A stretch of 64,000 bases of DNA, from assembly GCA_963931865.1 (NCBI GenBank), contig OZ007513.1, positions 10,255,467 to 10,319,466 on the forward strand, in the 5' to 3' direction. Each line of letters begins with the position of its first letter. Within the stretch, counting starts at the first letter, position 1. The stretch comes from Axinella damicornis. Lineage: Eukaryota; Porifera; Demospongiae; Axinellida; Axinellidae. This document shows positions 11,313 through 20,436 of the stretch, in pieces. A program made the position numbers and the translations under genes. Below the pieces are notes generated by a model, which was not told the DNA's origin, did not search any database, and saw nothing but the letters and a program-made list of their open reading frames with translations.

Positions 11313-11549
11313 GACAAATTCAACAGAGACTTCGAACGCCTCTTCTTCTCGAACTTAAACAGAACCATTGATCACAATACAGCGGTCCTTATCACGACAG
11401 AAGTTACCTGCATTGGATTGTTAGACTCCATCGACCATGAGCTTTGCAGGCGGAGGGACTCGCCCACGGTAGTGGGAGGTGGCCTCCACAGTTTCATCAA
11501 CCGATTGAAGATTAACCAACACTGCACAGTACCACCGTATCAATACTGA
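11313..11549 (+). other. Unrecognised open exon-like segment
   Basis: A long C-rich tract ending ATTCCAG precedes an open frame (DKFNRDFERLFFSNLNRTID..., then a Gly-rich VVGGGLHSFINRL) ending in the 52-bp minisatellite motif and a TGA. The acceptor is convincing and the composition coding-like. No family is recognised. Confidence 0.3.
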
Positions 11550-11942
11550 TTAAAAGCAGGATATGGTCCCCTTTTCACAAATAAATGGTGGTGTTGTTCC
11601 ATGTGTGGGAAGTTTGTCAAACGCATCTACTCCCCAGAATGGATTAGTCTCGGTACCAGCCCTAATCAAGGCGGTGACCACTTCCAGTATTTTTCTCTCC
11701 TTCTCTCCTGCTGTTTGCACAGCCAAGCCTAGCACTGATGACAGCGATCGATTAGTAGTGGTGCAGTAGTCAAAGTAAGTATCAGATGTCCCACAGAACT
11801 GTTATGTGACTCACCTGCGTTCCAGCTGCTGCTTTTATGGAATTTTGCCCCACTTGTGAAATCACCCCCGTTTACCTTAGTCTCTGTTTCCAGTGTACAC
11901 AAACTGTGAGCTGTTCCACTGTTCTCGTATCCTTACAGCAAG

Positions 11943-12170
11943 ATGAGTGTTCTACCAGCCCCAAAAGTGCCCCCTCCACATGCAGAGGAGGTTGATGAGG
12001 GAGAGGTTGAGGGAGACCCGGGGGTGGTTATCTTCTTTTCATCAGCCCAAGAGGTGCACCAAGTGTTGAGGCTCCCAGCAGTAGTGAACCTCCAACTGCC
12101 GAGCTATGTCAGAGGGGTGGTGCCCTTGCAGCAGGGTATAAGAACAAAAAGCCTGTGCAGTTACTTTTAG
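11943..12170 (+). other. Unrecognised 75-codon ORF
   Basis: Starts at an ATG just after CAAG (MSVLPAPKVPPPHAEEVDEG) and is acidic, then hydrophobic. Nothing similar is visible elsewhere in the window. It could be an exon of the repeated gene family around it. Function unknown. Confidence 0.25.
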
Positions 12171-12204
12171 GGCACGCAACCTAAATGTGTGCTGATTTTT
12201 GTAA

Positions 12205-12510
12205 CACTGTTTTCCAGCAGCAATTTACTTCACTAGTGCAGCTGTTTTCCAGCTACAATTTCCTTTACTAGTGCAGCTGTGTTTTCCAGCTACAATTTAC
12301 TTCACTAGTGCAGCTGTGTTTTCCAGCTACAATTTCCTTTACTAGTGCAGCTGTGTTTTCCAGCTACAATTTACTTCACTAGTGCAGCTGCGTTTTCCAG
12401 CTGCAATTGGCGCAGCTGTGTTTTCCAGCTACAATTTCGTTCCAGCTACATTTCCTTCATTAGTGCAGCTGTTTTCCAGCTGCAATAATTTACTTCACTA
12501 GTGCAGCTAG
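12205..12510. repeat. Minisatellite of about 37 bp (CAGCTGTGTTTTCCAGCTAC)
   Basis: About eight units of a CAGCTG-TTTTCCAGCTACAA / TTTACTTCACTAGTG pattern, with some units shortened. The CAGCTG half-sites make it locally palindromic. Confidence 0.9.
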
Positions 12511-12549
12511 AAGAAACCCCCCCCCCCTACAAGAAACGGTCCACCTCCG

Positions 12550-12946
12550 CCTCCACACGTGGGGTCAGAAGACCACATGGTATGGTACTTTAAAAGTCTC
12601 CTGACTTACCTCGCAGGGCGTTCCTTTTTATCGGCTGGTACATTCATATAAAGGTAAGTATAATGCTTACCATTCCGTTTGGATTACAAAAGAATTTTTT
12701 AGGAAGTATGATCATATATTTGAATACCACATTGTAAATCAAGTTACTCCTCGGATGAAGGAATGGCTACCAGGGCCATGCGTAGCAAGTACGTTACAGC
12801 TCCCTACTACATGCACCCTGCTCAACGTAAATCATTCTCTCCTCTGGTTTAGAGCAAAAACACCACTGGAGACAGTTATGGAAGGCCTGCTCGGCAGGAC
12901 AAATGCCCCAAACATGTATATTTCTCTGCGCCACAGTGGTTTTTAG
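12550..12946 (+). pseudogene. Mosaic of repeat-family coding fragments with SET-linked segment
   Basis: The segment reads HMVWYFKSLLTYLAGR, then (one frame over) FYRLVHSYKGKYNAYHSVWI and KEFFRKYDHIFEYH. It then reads ETVMEGLLGRT at about 12868-12900, which resembles RVVMGLLGRTEP at the start of the SET-like region at 24.6 kb. It closes with YISLRHSG. The joins are out of frame, so this is a rearranged pseudogene. Confidence 0.45.
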
Positions 12947-13545
12947 CCTGAGTGGGCGTTGGAACTTCGTTTTGTTTTTTGTTTTTCAGCCTGAGTGGGC
13001 ATGCATTAATACTTGTTGCCCGGGTTGAATTATGGCAACATCGGGATGGGGACTGTGCATACGTGGTACGGCTGCCTCGATGCGCGAGTGCAGATGAATA
13101 TTACGAAGTCATTCAAGACTCCAGTGACTATGAATCGGAATCGGACGCTGCCAGCACAACCCCACTCGAGGCAAAGAAAGGTGTATTCTAAGGAATCAAA
13201 CCTGCATACTTTAAAAGTCTCCTGACTTACCTCGCAGGGCGTTCCTTTTTATCGGCTGGTACATTCATACAAAAGTAAGTATAATGCTTACAATTCCGTT
13301 TGGATTACAAAAGAATTTTTAGGAAGTATGATCATATATTTGAATACCACTTTTTAAATAAGAAACTGTATATTTCTCTGCGCCACAGTGGGCCTTATAA
13401 TTAGTTTTTAGCCTGAGTGAGCGTTGGAACTCCGTTTTGTTTTTTGTTTTTCAGCCTGAGTGGGCATGCATTAATACTTGTAGTTATGTTTCTTGTTAGT
13501 ACAGACTGTAAACGGGTTTTTATGTTGTTTTTTTCAGCCTGAGTG
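12944..13545 (+). repeat. CCTGAGTGGGC motif cluster 2 with duplicated C-terminal exon
   Basis: Motif copies lie at about 12945, 12988, 13411 (CCTGAGTGAGC), 13454 and 13534. Between them is a unique open segment (13021-13190, acidic, with SSDYESESDAAST) and a second copy of the SFLSAG...KLYISLRHSGPYN block (13205-13403). That copy has one T fewer in AAAAGAATTTTTAGG and is therefore frameshifted. Confidence 0.7.
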
Positions 13546-13715
13546 GGCAATAGTATGACAAGTTTAGAATCCTGAAGGAATTGACTCTATACTAACAATG
13601 GAAGAGATCATCATAAAACTCTGTCACATATGCATGACAGTGAGGGGAGGGTATAATCCAAACTGCCCCTGTCCACGGACCCCCTTAGGAGAAACGGTCT
13701 GCCACTGCCCATGAT

Positions 13716-13863
13716 ATGAGGGGGCTGGATAGGAAGGTGGTACAAGTCTGGTTCCAGAATAAAAGGGCCAGGGAGAAGAGCCCAGTGACTGCCACGAGGA
13801 ATGCCCAGATCCGCAGCCCCCCATCCCCATTGCCGCCAGTCACCTCCACTTCGCTGCCATCCA
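13716..13863 (+). pseudogene. Captured homeobox fragment (recognition helix)
   Basis: The frame reads LDRKVVQVWFQNKRAREKSP. VVQVWFQNKRA plus basic residues is the third, DNA-contacting helix of a homeodomain of LIM/POU/ZFHX-like type. It continues into a Pro/Ser-rich tail and ends at CCA|GTAAGT, a good splice donor. The first two helices are absent, and the sequence to the left is repeat leader. Join point is at about 13720. It looks like a piece of a host exon with its donor captured by the repeat unit, and is not a working gene. Confidence 0.8.
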
Positions 13864-14224
13864 GTAAGTATAAGCTTATGCTTACCTTGTATGCAATGTT
13901 GTTTGTGGGAAGTTGGGATATGTCATGTTTCTTGTTAGTACAGACTGTAAACGGTTTTTTTGTTGTTGTTTTTTTCAGCCTGAGTGGGCAATAGTATGAC
14001 AAGTTTAGAATCCTGAAGGAATTGACTCTATACTAACAATGGAAGAGATCATCATAAAACTCTGTCACATATGCATGACAGTGAGGGGAGGGTAAAATCC
14101 CCCCTCCCCCTAGAAGAAACGGTCTGTCTGTCCCCGGCCCCCCTTAGGAGAAACGGTCTGCCACTGCCCATGATATGAGCATAGTAGAGCAAGTAGCTGT
14201 CTCAAGCAGCTTCAAAGCTCCTGT

Positions 14225-14497
14225 CCACGAAATGAAATGAATCAAATTCTGTATTTCAGAGCCCTGACGAGCTCACTATGGCGGAAGGGAAATCCTAGAT
14301 ACTATACTTTAATCCCCGCCCAAGAATGGAACAACGATCTAACCATCCTGGCTGATCTACTGAGATTTCTGAGGGATTCACAAGGAGGTCATTACCACCT
14401 TCCTCATGACTTTAGGAGAACGTTCAGCATGATCCGATTGGCCGATATGCTAGGATTGGACAGTTTCCTGAGAGCCGTATCTGCTGAGCTCCACATT
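14225..14497 (+). pseudogene. Unknown conserved ORF, repeat copy 3
   Basis: Near-identical to copy 1: FRALTSSLWRKGNPRYYTLI, ILADLLRFLRDSQ and MIRLADMLGLDSFLRAVSAE are all readable without a stop. Substitutions against copy 1 are few (for example L/F, W/R and M/L). Confidence 0.45.
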
Positions 14498-14501
14498 GCT
14501 T

Positions 14502-14920
14502 GTGTCGGTATCCGACAATGTAATTTTCGCTTTGTTCGTCTCTCTTGTTTCGTCCTGTTGTGTCGGCATCCGACCACGTAATTTTCGCCTTGTTCGTCTC
14601 CTCCTTTTTGTCCTTTTGTGTTGGCATCCGATCACGCAGGTCGTTGACAACTTGTATTGCTGGTGTCGGTATCCGACCACACAGATCATGGAGGAAGAAC
14701 CAAATTAGGAGGATGGGGACATTTAACCCCTGCTTAATAGTGTATTATTGTTCCGTCTCTTTCATATTGCTTGTGTCAGTATCCGACCATGTAATTTTCG
14801 CTTTGTTCGTCTCCTTCGTTTCGTCCTGTTGTGTCGGCATCCGACCATGCAGGTCGTTGACAACTTGTCTTTTGCTTTGTCTCCTTGTATTGCTTATGTC
14901 GGTATCAGACCACGCAGCGC
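14502..14920 (+). repeat. Minisatellite of GTCGGNATCCGAC palindromes, array 2
   Basis: Same order of seven palindromes as array 1 (about 14505, 14560, 14620, 14664, 14771, 14827 and 14894). The 15-bp TTTTTCTCATATTGC-like step is shorter here. Arrays 1 and 2 are duplicates carried by the larger unit. Confidence 0.85.
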
Positions 14921-14977
14921 AGGTCACTGACTTTAATTTCCGTTTTGTTCATCTCCTTCGCTTAAATATCATTTCAA

Positions 14978-15373
14978 ATGTACGGGCATAATCCTATCCG
15001 AAAAAATGCCTGTGTTGTCAGCTCAGCAGTCAAGATGGTGGGGGGGATCTTGGTTATCCCGCGAAATGAAGTGAATCAAATCCCGTATTTGAGAGCCCTG
15101 ACCAGCTCATTATGGCACAAGGGAAATCCTAGATACTATACTTTAATCCCCGCCCAAGAATGGAACAACGATCTAACCATCCTGGCTGATCTACTGAGAT
15201 TTCTGAGAGAGTCACATGAGGGTCATTACCGCCTCCCTCATGACTTTAGGAGAACGTTTCTTAAGAGCAGAGAAAATTGCACCGTGGATTCCCCCTGCAT
15301 GTGTGCAGAAACACCACTGTTGTCAATTCAGAAACACAAAAAGGTAATGTTGACTTTATACCAGAATGCATGA
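14978..15373 (+). pseudogene. Unknown conserved ORF, repeat copy 4
   Basis: Starts MYGHNPIRKNACVVSSAVKM, then the conserved block (LRALTSSLWHKGNPRYYTLI through HYRLPHDFRRTF). It diverges into a Cys-containing tail before the 52-bp minisatellite. Confidence 0.4.
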
Positions 15374-15384
15374 CGGCTATATCC

Positions 15385-15725
15385 GTCACATCACCACATC
15401 AATACTGATACGTTCACCAGACACCAACACACAGCACAGTATCACCGTGTCAATACTGATACGTTCACCAGACACCAACACACTGCAGAGTATCACCGTA
15501 TCAATACTGATTACGTTCATCAGACACCAACACACTGCACAGTATCACCGTGTCAATACTGATACGTTCACCAGACACCAACACACTGCAGAGTATCACC
15601 GTATCAATACTGATTACGTTCACCAGACACCAACACACTGCACAGTATCACCGTATCAATACTGATTACGTTCACCAGACACCAACACACAGCACAGTAC
15701 CACTGTATCAATACTGATTAAAAGC
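15385..15725. repeat. 52-bp minisatellite, locus 1
   Basis: About six and a half units of TACGTTCACCAGACACCAAC / ACACTGCAGAGTATCACCGT / ATCAATACTGAT. The same unit forms four copies at 19008-19215 and a single remnant at 11515-11552. The downstream AAAGCAGGATATGGTCCCC is shared between 11552 and 15720. Confidence 0.92.
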
Positions 15726-16079
15726 AGGATATGGTCCCCCTTTTCACAAATGTGGTCACATACAAGCTCTCATCTCTGAACTGGACGACTTGAAGTCTAC
15801 CAACTCCTTCACCAAGGCGATCAATCAGAGTGTCGGATTGGGGGGCTAACAATGCCAGCTGCTCGATTACGAAATGAACAAATATGTCATGAAACTGACA
15901 AATGACTTTTCGTGAAAGGAAACAAGAAGATGTTCCCACAAGACAACTTCTCAAAAACTGCCGCTTGCTGCGTTGGCCAACAGCCGGACTGAAAGATTTG
16001 GGACATCGACCATCACGTGCAGCTAAATGCAGCTGGTGAGCAGATTAGCAATGAAGACAGCCCATACATGTGACTGGGT

Positions 16080-16590
16080 AACCTTCACCCAGGAAATGGG
16101 AGATCCATTATGTTTGTGGAAGATCAAGCCTTGGTCACACATCCAGACAAAAAGCAAGCAGCCATGGATCAGCTGTTAATGTTTCGGTACCGGAATGGTC
16201 GCAGAGGAAGTGCTCCTGCGAAGAAGCAGAAATTAACCGGGATTGAGCTACCACCTGGTGCAACTGCCTGTAGCAGCGATAGAAGCACTACAAAAGTTAT
16301 TTGAAGGGAAGACTGCTGCACCAAGTGCAACCGTGTAGAGTTTGCTGAAGGTCCTGAAAGAAACTGTGAAGGGAAACTTTGTTCCTGCATTCCTTTTATG
16401 GGAGGAGCTGCAATGGCCTCCCATTATGAGGCCACAGTGCAGTTGATGTGCACAGCCCCCTTGTGGCCATTGGCAGCAAATATACTGGAAAAACAACGGC
16501 AGCAAACACGGCTCTGGAGGTGTTGGGAATGCCCCCACATTTCCATATCAGAGATATGACCAATGTCGAGGCCTCCGAACAGGTCAGTGT
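16080..16590 (+). pseudogene. P-loop NTPase family fragment, copy 2
   Basis: The plus strand reads VEDQALVTHPDKKQAAMDQ, then GGAAMASHYEATVQLMC and, after a 2-nt frame change, PLVAIGSKYTGKTTAANTAL (Walker A GSKYTGKT at about 16472-16495) and GMPPHFHIRDMTN. The glycine/lysine/threonine spacing is a textbook P-loop, so the ancestor bound nucleotide. Frame breaks make this copy non-functional. The family resembles uncharacterised multi-copy P-loop proteins of marine invertebrates (inference). Confidence 0.65.
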
Positions 16591-16904
16591 TGGACGATCC
16601 TGACAATATAAAAATGGTAAAGAGATATGTAAACAATTCGGACAATACGATCGACGACCAGGGGGAGAAGTGTGCCGAAAACAGGGAACTTAGTTGCTGC
16701 GAACACGGAGAAGCTCACTTCTCTGTGTAGAAATCTCAAGTGAGTATAATAATCAAGACTGTTGGCTATGTATGGCATGATATAGTGCCTGCCGCTTGCT
16801 GCATTGGGCAACAGCCCGATTCAAAGAATTGAGTGATGAACAATCACGTCCAACTAATGACAGCCGGTGAACAGATCACCAATCAAGAAAGCCCATAGAT
16901 TTGG

Positions 16905-17235
16905 CTGGGCAACTTGCACCCGGGTAATGGGCGATCAATAGCATACGTGGAAGACCAAGCCTTGATCATGAACCCAACAAACAAGCAACCAGCCATGGAT
17001 CAGGTCTTGAAAGTGCTCAAGGAAACAGTTCGGAGAAACTTCATTCCTGCATTTGTTTTTATGGGAGGAGCTGCAATGGCCTCCCTCCCATTATGAGGCC
17101 ATATTCCAAGTTATGTCAATGTGCACAACCCCTGTGGCCATTGGCAGCAAAATACTGGAAAAACAACGGCTGCAAACACGGCTCTGGGGATATTGCCCCC
17201 ACATTTCCATATCAGAGACATGACCGATCCTGGCA
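16905..17235 (+). pseudogene. P-loop NTPase family fragment, copy 3
   Basis: Reads HPGNGRSIAYVEDQALIMNP, AMDQVLKVLKETVRRNFIPA, FMGGAAMASLPL and, past a stop, CTTPVAIGSK. A missing base converts the Walker A into ILEKQR. It is closest to the copy at 27.3 kb. Confidence 0.6.
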
Positions 17236-17255
17236 TACTACGGTTTATTTGGGTT

Positions 17256-17303
17256 GTTCATGTTGCCTTACCACAGGTATTCTGCTCCAGTATCCCACCT
17301 CCG

Positions 17304-17337
<34 letters not shown>

Positions 17338-17670
17338 ATGTAGAAGAAACGGTCCACTTCTTCCCCCTCGACGAAACGGCCCACCCCCGCCCCCGCAAGT
17401 GCATGTGGGGTCACAAGCACACATGTTGCGGTATTTTAAAAATCTGATGATGTACCTCCCGGGGTTCATGTTGCCTGACCACAGGTATTCTGCTCCAGTA
17501 TCCCACCTCCCCCCCCCCCCCCCCCCATGTAGAAGAAACGGTCCACTCCTTCCCCCTCGACGAAACGGCCCACCCCCGCCCCCGCATGTGCATGTGGGGT
17601 CACAAGCACACATGTTGTGGTATTTTAAAAATCTGATGATGTACCTCGGGGGGGGGGGTTCCTTTCTATA
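17256..17670 (+). repeat. 207-bp tandem duplication, proline-rich coding
   Basis: Two head-to-tail copies begin at 17256 and 17463 (GTTCATGTTGCCT). Each has a poly-C tract (17304-17337 and about 17509-17526), a CRRNGPLLPPRRNGPPPPP reading and then GSQAHMLWYFKNLMMYL. One plus-strand frame stays open through both. GSQAHMLWYFK matches SEDHMVWYFK at 12.57 kb, so this is decayed protein-coding sequence. The long glycine-rich frame on the other strand is its antisense. Confidence 0.7.
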
Positions 17671-17689
17671 GACCGGTACACTCATACAA

Positions 17690-17820
17690 AACTCTGTATA
17701 GTGGTCCGGTTACAATTCAATATGGATTGACAAAGAATTTTTTAGACAGCATAATGATAATTATATTTATTCCTACCTTTGTAAATAAGAAACTATATAT
17801 ATCTCTGCACCCTGATGATT
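17690..17820 (+). pseudogene. Diverged terminal-exon fragment
   Basis: Aligned at DNA level with 12650-12946 and 13260-13403 (AAAGAATTTTTTAGACAGCA, then AATAAGAAACTATATATATC). The YISLRHSG ending is mutated to YISLHPDD and the frame is broken upstream. Confidence 0.5.
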
Positions 17821-17826
17821 AGTTTT

Positions 17827-18026
17827 TAGCCTGAGTGGGTGTTGTAACTTAGTTTTGTTTTTCAGCCTGAGTGGGCGTTGTAACTAGTCTTAGTTTTGTT
17901 TTGTTTTTCAGCCAGTGGGCATACATTAATAATATTGTGTTTTTTGTTGTTTTTTGATTTTCAGCCTGAGTGGGCATTCATTACTTGTAGTTGTGTTTTA
18001 GTTGTATTTTTCAGCCTGAGTGGGCA
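17827..18026 (+). repeat. CCTGAGTGGGC motif cluster 3
   Basis: Five copies at about 17828, 17863, 17910 (shortened to GCCAGTGGGC), 17962 and 18017, each after a T-rich tract ending CAG. The spacing is about 35-55 bp. Confidence 0.85.
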
Positions 18027-18030
18027 TAAA

Positions 18031-18727
18031 TTATAGTGTGCGGAAATATTCATTTAGTGTACGGAGAAAGATAACAGCGGTCTAACAAAACAAGCAGAGT
18101 ATAGTCTACTAGTGTGTCTCTCTGGATGATTGTTGTAGCTTCGCTTTGTGCCCGTTGTAGCCTATACTTTTGGTAGTTGCTTGTGTGACTACGTGGTGCC
18201 GCTCCTGTGTGGATTTCGAACGGCAGTATATGCTTGAACTTTACACTGAGTGCTGCCGACTGTGTACATGGAAAGTGTCGGAGGAAAGGCGGAGGTGAAG
18301 AACGCTACACAAAGTTGTCGGATATGGCTTGGGGGGTTAAGTATAAAGCGGCAATAGCAAAACATGCTACTTGGAAGTGAGTTCACTGTTGATACTCGTT
18401 TATGGGCGTGCTTTGTGTCGTAACGCTACTCGATGTTGATGACTTTCGGCATCCAGCAGGAGTGTTGTTGGTGACTGCCGATTCATGTAGATGGTTCCGT
18501 GTGTAGTACCATGAGCTGAACGTGTACAGAAAGTTTGGTTGCAGATAAAAGTTGTCTTCACCTCCGCCTTTTGTGATTTATTCTTAAATATTGGACGATT
18601 GATGTGGGCTGCAAGTACTAGCCACGCCCACATATGGGGTTTCCATGGTAACGTGCATATAGCTTGGGGTTTCTATTATATAGATATCATCTGATTCCTT
18701 GTAGTTCACAAAATAGTGATGAAAGTG
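18031..18727 (-). mobile_element. 0.7-kb repeated element, copy A (inverted relative to copy B)
   Basis: Aligns end to end with 48609-49320 in reverse orientation at roughly 95% identity by eye. On the minus strand it has two consecutive open frames. The first, MWAWLVLAAHINRPIFKNKS, runs 77 codons (18400-18633) and the second, MNSLPSSMFCYCRFILNPPS, runs 65 codons (18189-18386). Both are kept in the other copy. No protein family is recognised and no terminal inverted repeats are obvious. Confidence 0.8.
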
Positions 18728-18806
18728 TACCTAATGCATGATCCAAGAGCAGATTGCCAAAGCTCCATACAAAGGAGCGGTGCAATAATGTTATCAGGGA
18801 GCTGCA

Positions 18807-18927
18807 GCAGCCGCCTCCCCTCCAAACTCTCCCCACTCCACATCTGTCAACCCCCACCACTCCTCAGCAGCCGCCTCCCCTCCAAACTCTCCCCACTCCA
18901 CATCTGTCAACCCCCACCAATTTGTCA
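18807..18927 (+). repeat. 60-bp tandem duplication, Pro/Ser-rich
   Basis: CAGCAGCCGCCTCCCCTCCA and the following 40 bp occur twice in direct succession. They lie inside a plus-strand open frame that is only a Pro/Thr/Ser low-complexity run. Confidence 0.85.
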
Positions 18928-19007
18928 ACTTCCCCCCACCACTCTTCACCTTCACTCTCCCTTCAGCTCCTCTCCTTTACATCTCCAGCTAATCCACTGA
19001 GCGACAA

Positions 19008-19215
19008 TTTGCACACCAACACACTGCAGAGTACCACCATATCAATACTGATTACGTTCACCAGACACCAACACACTGCAGAGTACCACCATATCAATAC
19101 TGATTACGTTCACCAGACACCAACACACTGCAGAGTACCACTGTATACATACTGATTACGTTCACCAGACACCAACACACTGCACAGTACCACCATATCA
19201 ATACTGATTACGTAT
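19008..19215. repeat. 52-bp minisatellite, locus 2
   Basis: Four units of CACCAACACACTGCAGAGTA / CCACCATATCAATACTGATT, the same family as the array at 15385-15725. Confidence 0.92.
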
Positions 19216-19374
19216 CAATACAGGATTGCTGCGTTTGTTGGTGTTAGCGATGTTGACTAATGGGAGCTGGTCTCCAGGGAGACTCAAGCACTCAAGACAG
19301 AAGGCAGCCAGTGTGTGTGCAATTGTTTTCGTTTACACCTTCTTCACCAGTTAGCACTTGTGCCTTGCATCCTG

Positions 19375-19858
19375 GTTTACACCTTCATAGCCAGCTGCTG
19401 CACCCAGATCTGCATCAGGTTTACACCTTCATAGCCAGCTGCTGCACCCAGAGCTGCATCAGATTTACACCTTCATAGCCAGCTGCTGCACCCAGAGCTG
19501 CATCAGGTTTACACCTTCATAGCCAGCTGCTGCACCCAGAGCTGCATCAGGTTTACACCTTCATAGCCAGCTGCTGCACCCTGAGCTGCATCAGGTTTAC
19601 ACCTTCATAGCCAGCTGCTGCACCCAGAGCTGCATCAGGTTTACACCTTCATAGCCAGCTGCTGCACCCAGAGCTGCATCAGGTTTACACCTTCATAGCC
19701 AGCTGCTGCACCCAGAGCTGCATCAGGTTTACACCTTCACAGCCAGCTGCTGCACCCAGAGCTGCATCAGGTTTACACCTTCACAGCCAGCTGCTGCACC
19801 CAGAGCTGCATCAGGTTTACACCTTCATAGCCAGCTGCTGCACCCAAAGCTGAGGGAG
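19375..19858. repeat. 44-bp minisatellite, 11 copies
   Basis: Unit TTTACACCTTCATAGCCAGC / TGCTGCACCCAGAGCTGCAT / CAGG repeats every 44 bp from about 19375. A single partial unit reappears at 19969 (TTTACACCTTCGTAGCCAGC), 110 bp beyond the array. Confidence 0.95.
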
Positions 19859-20034
19859 CCAAGGAGGCACCTCCTATCAGTTGCAAAACATGTTCCATGA
19901 ATCAAAGGGAATATTAAACCTAGGGTGTGGGCCAGGGATTCACTAAGCTGCGGGTCCTTTGCACCATGGTTTACACCTTCGTAGCCAGCTGGAGAGCGCT
20001 CTGTGGTCCTTTGAAGGTGGGGAAGGGTGCGCAG

Positions 20035-20042
20035 TATAAAAA
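20035..20042 (+). promoter_or_regulatory. TATA-box-like element
   Basis: TATAAAAA lies 92 bp upstream of an ATG in good context (GAGCATGGCC at 20127). The region changes from repeats to GC-richer unique sequence here, as expected at a promoter. Prediction only. Confidence 0.35.
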
Positions 20043-20126
20043 CTGTACAACACATTGGAGAGGTCATCGGCTGTTCATCGCACTCCATCGATCCATCGCA
20101 ACAAACAGCATCATCACTACCAGAGC

Positions 20127-20257
20127 ATGGCCAAGCGCGAGGAGATCATACGATTGCGGTGGGAGGGAAAACCCCTCGAAAGTTTGACGGGGTAACGCAG
20201 GACTTGGCAGCGAAGCACTTGCTGCCGGCCGATCGGCAGGACATTGCGGTGGGGTAG
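20127..20257 (+). other. Possible first coding exon
   Basis: ATG at 20127 opens MAKREEIIRLRWEGKPLESL and reaches a stop in GGTAACG, where GTAACG could be a donor. The overlapping frame stays open to 20257 and ends at GGG|GTAGGT-like sequence. The charged helix-like peptide resembles the start of DNA-binding helix-turn-helix proteins, but this is weak. It could be the 5' end of the proline-rich gene that follows. Phase agreement with the 20437 exon is not clean. Confidence 0.3.
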
Positions 20258-20436
20258 GTGGTTCGCGCCTAGTGGGGACGCGGCAAATTTCCCATTTCAG
20301 ACAGGCAAACTATGTCCCAAGAGAGTAGATCCTTCTCCTACTGCATCAAATTCCTTGCAGCTTTGATCCTATACCAATACATAACAACACAAGTATACAT
20401 GCCATGTGTTCCTGGCACAACCAATACACTTTACAG

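Larger units (their letters stand above)
13564..14985 (+). repeat. Long composite repeat unit, copy B
   Basis: Near-identical to copy A from the AAGTTTAGAATCCTGAAGGA leader through the ORF and the palindromic minisatellite. The leader occurs twice (13559 and 14000). The first leader is followed by the homeobox fragment instead of the usual GATAGTAGAGCAAGTAGCTG sequence. Confidence 0.85.

Noticed and set aside
17245..17685. Long minus-strand glycine-rich open frame
   Set aside because: Antisense of the plus-strand proline/poly-C repeat; composition only.
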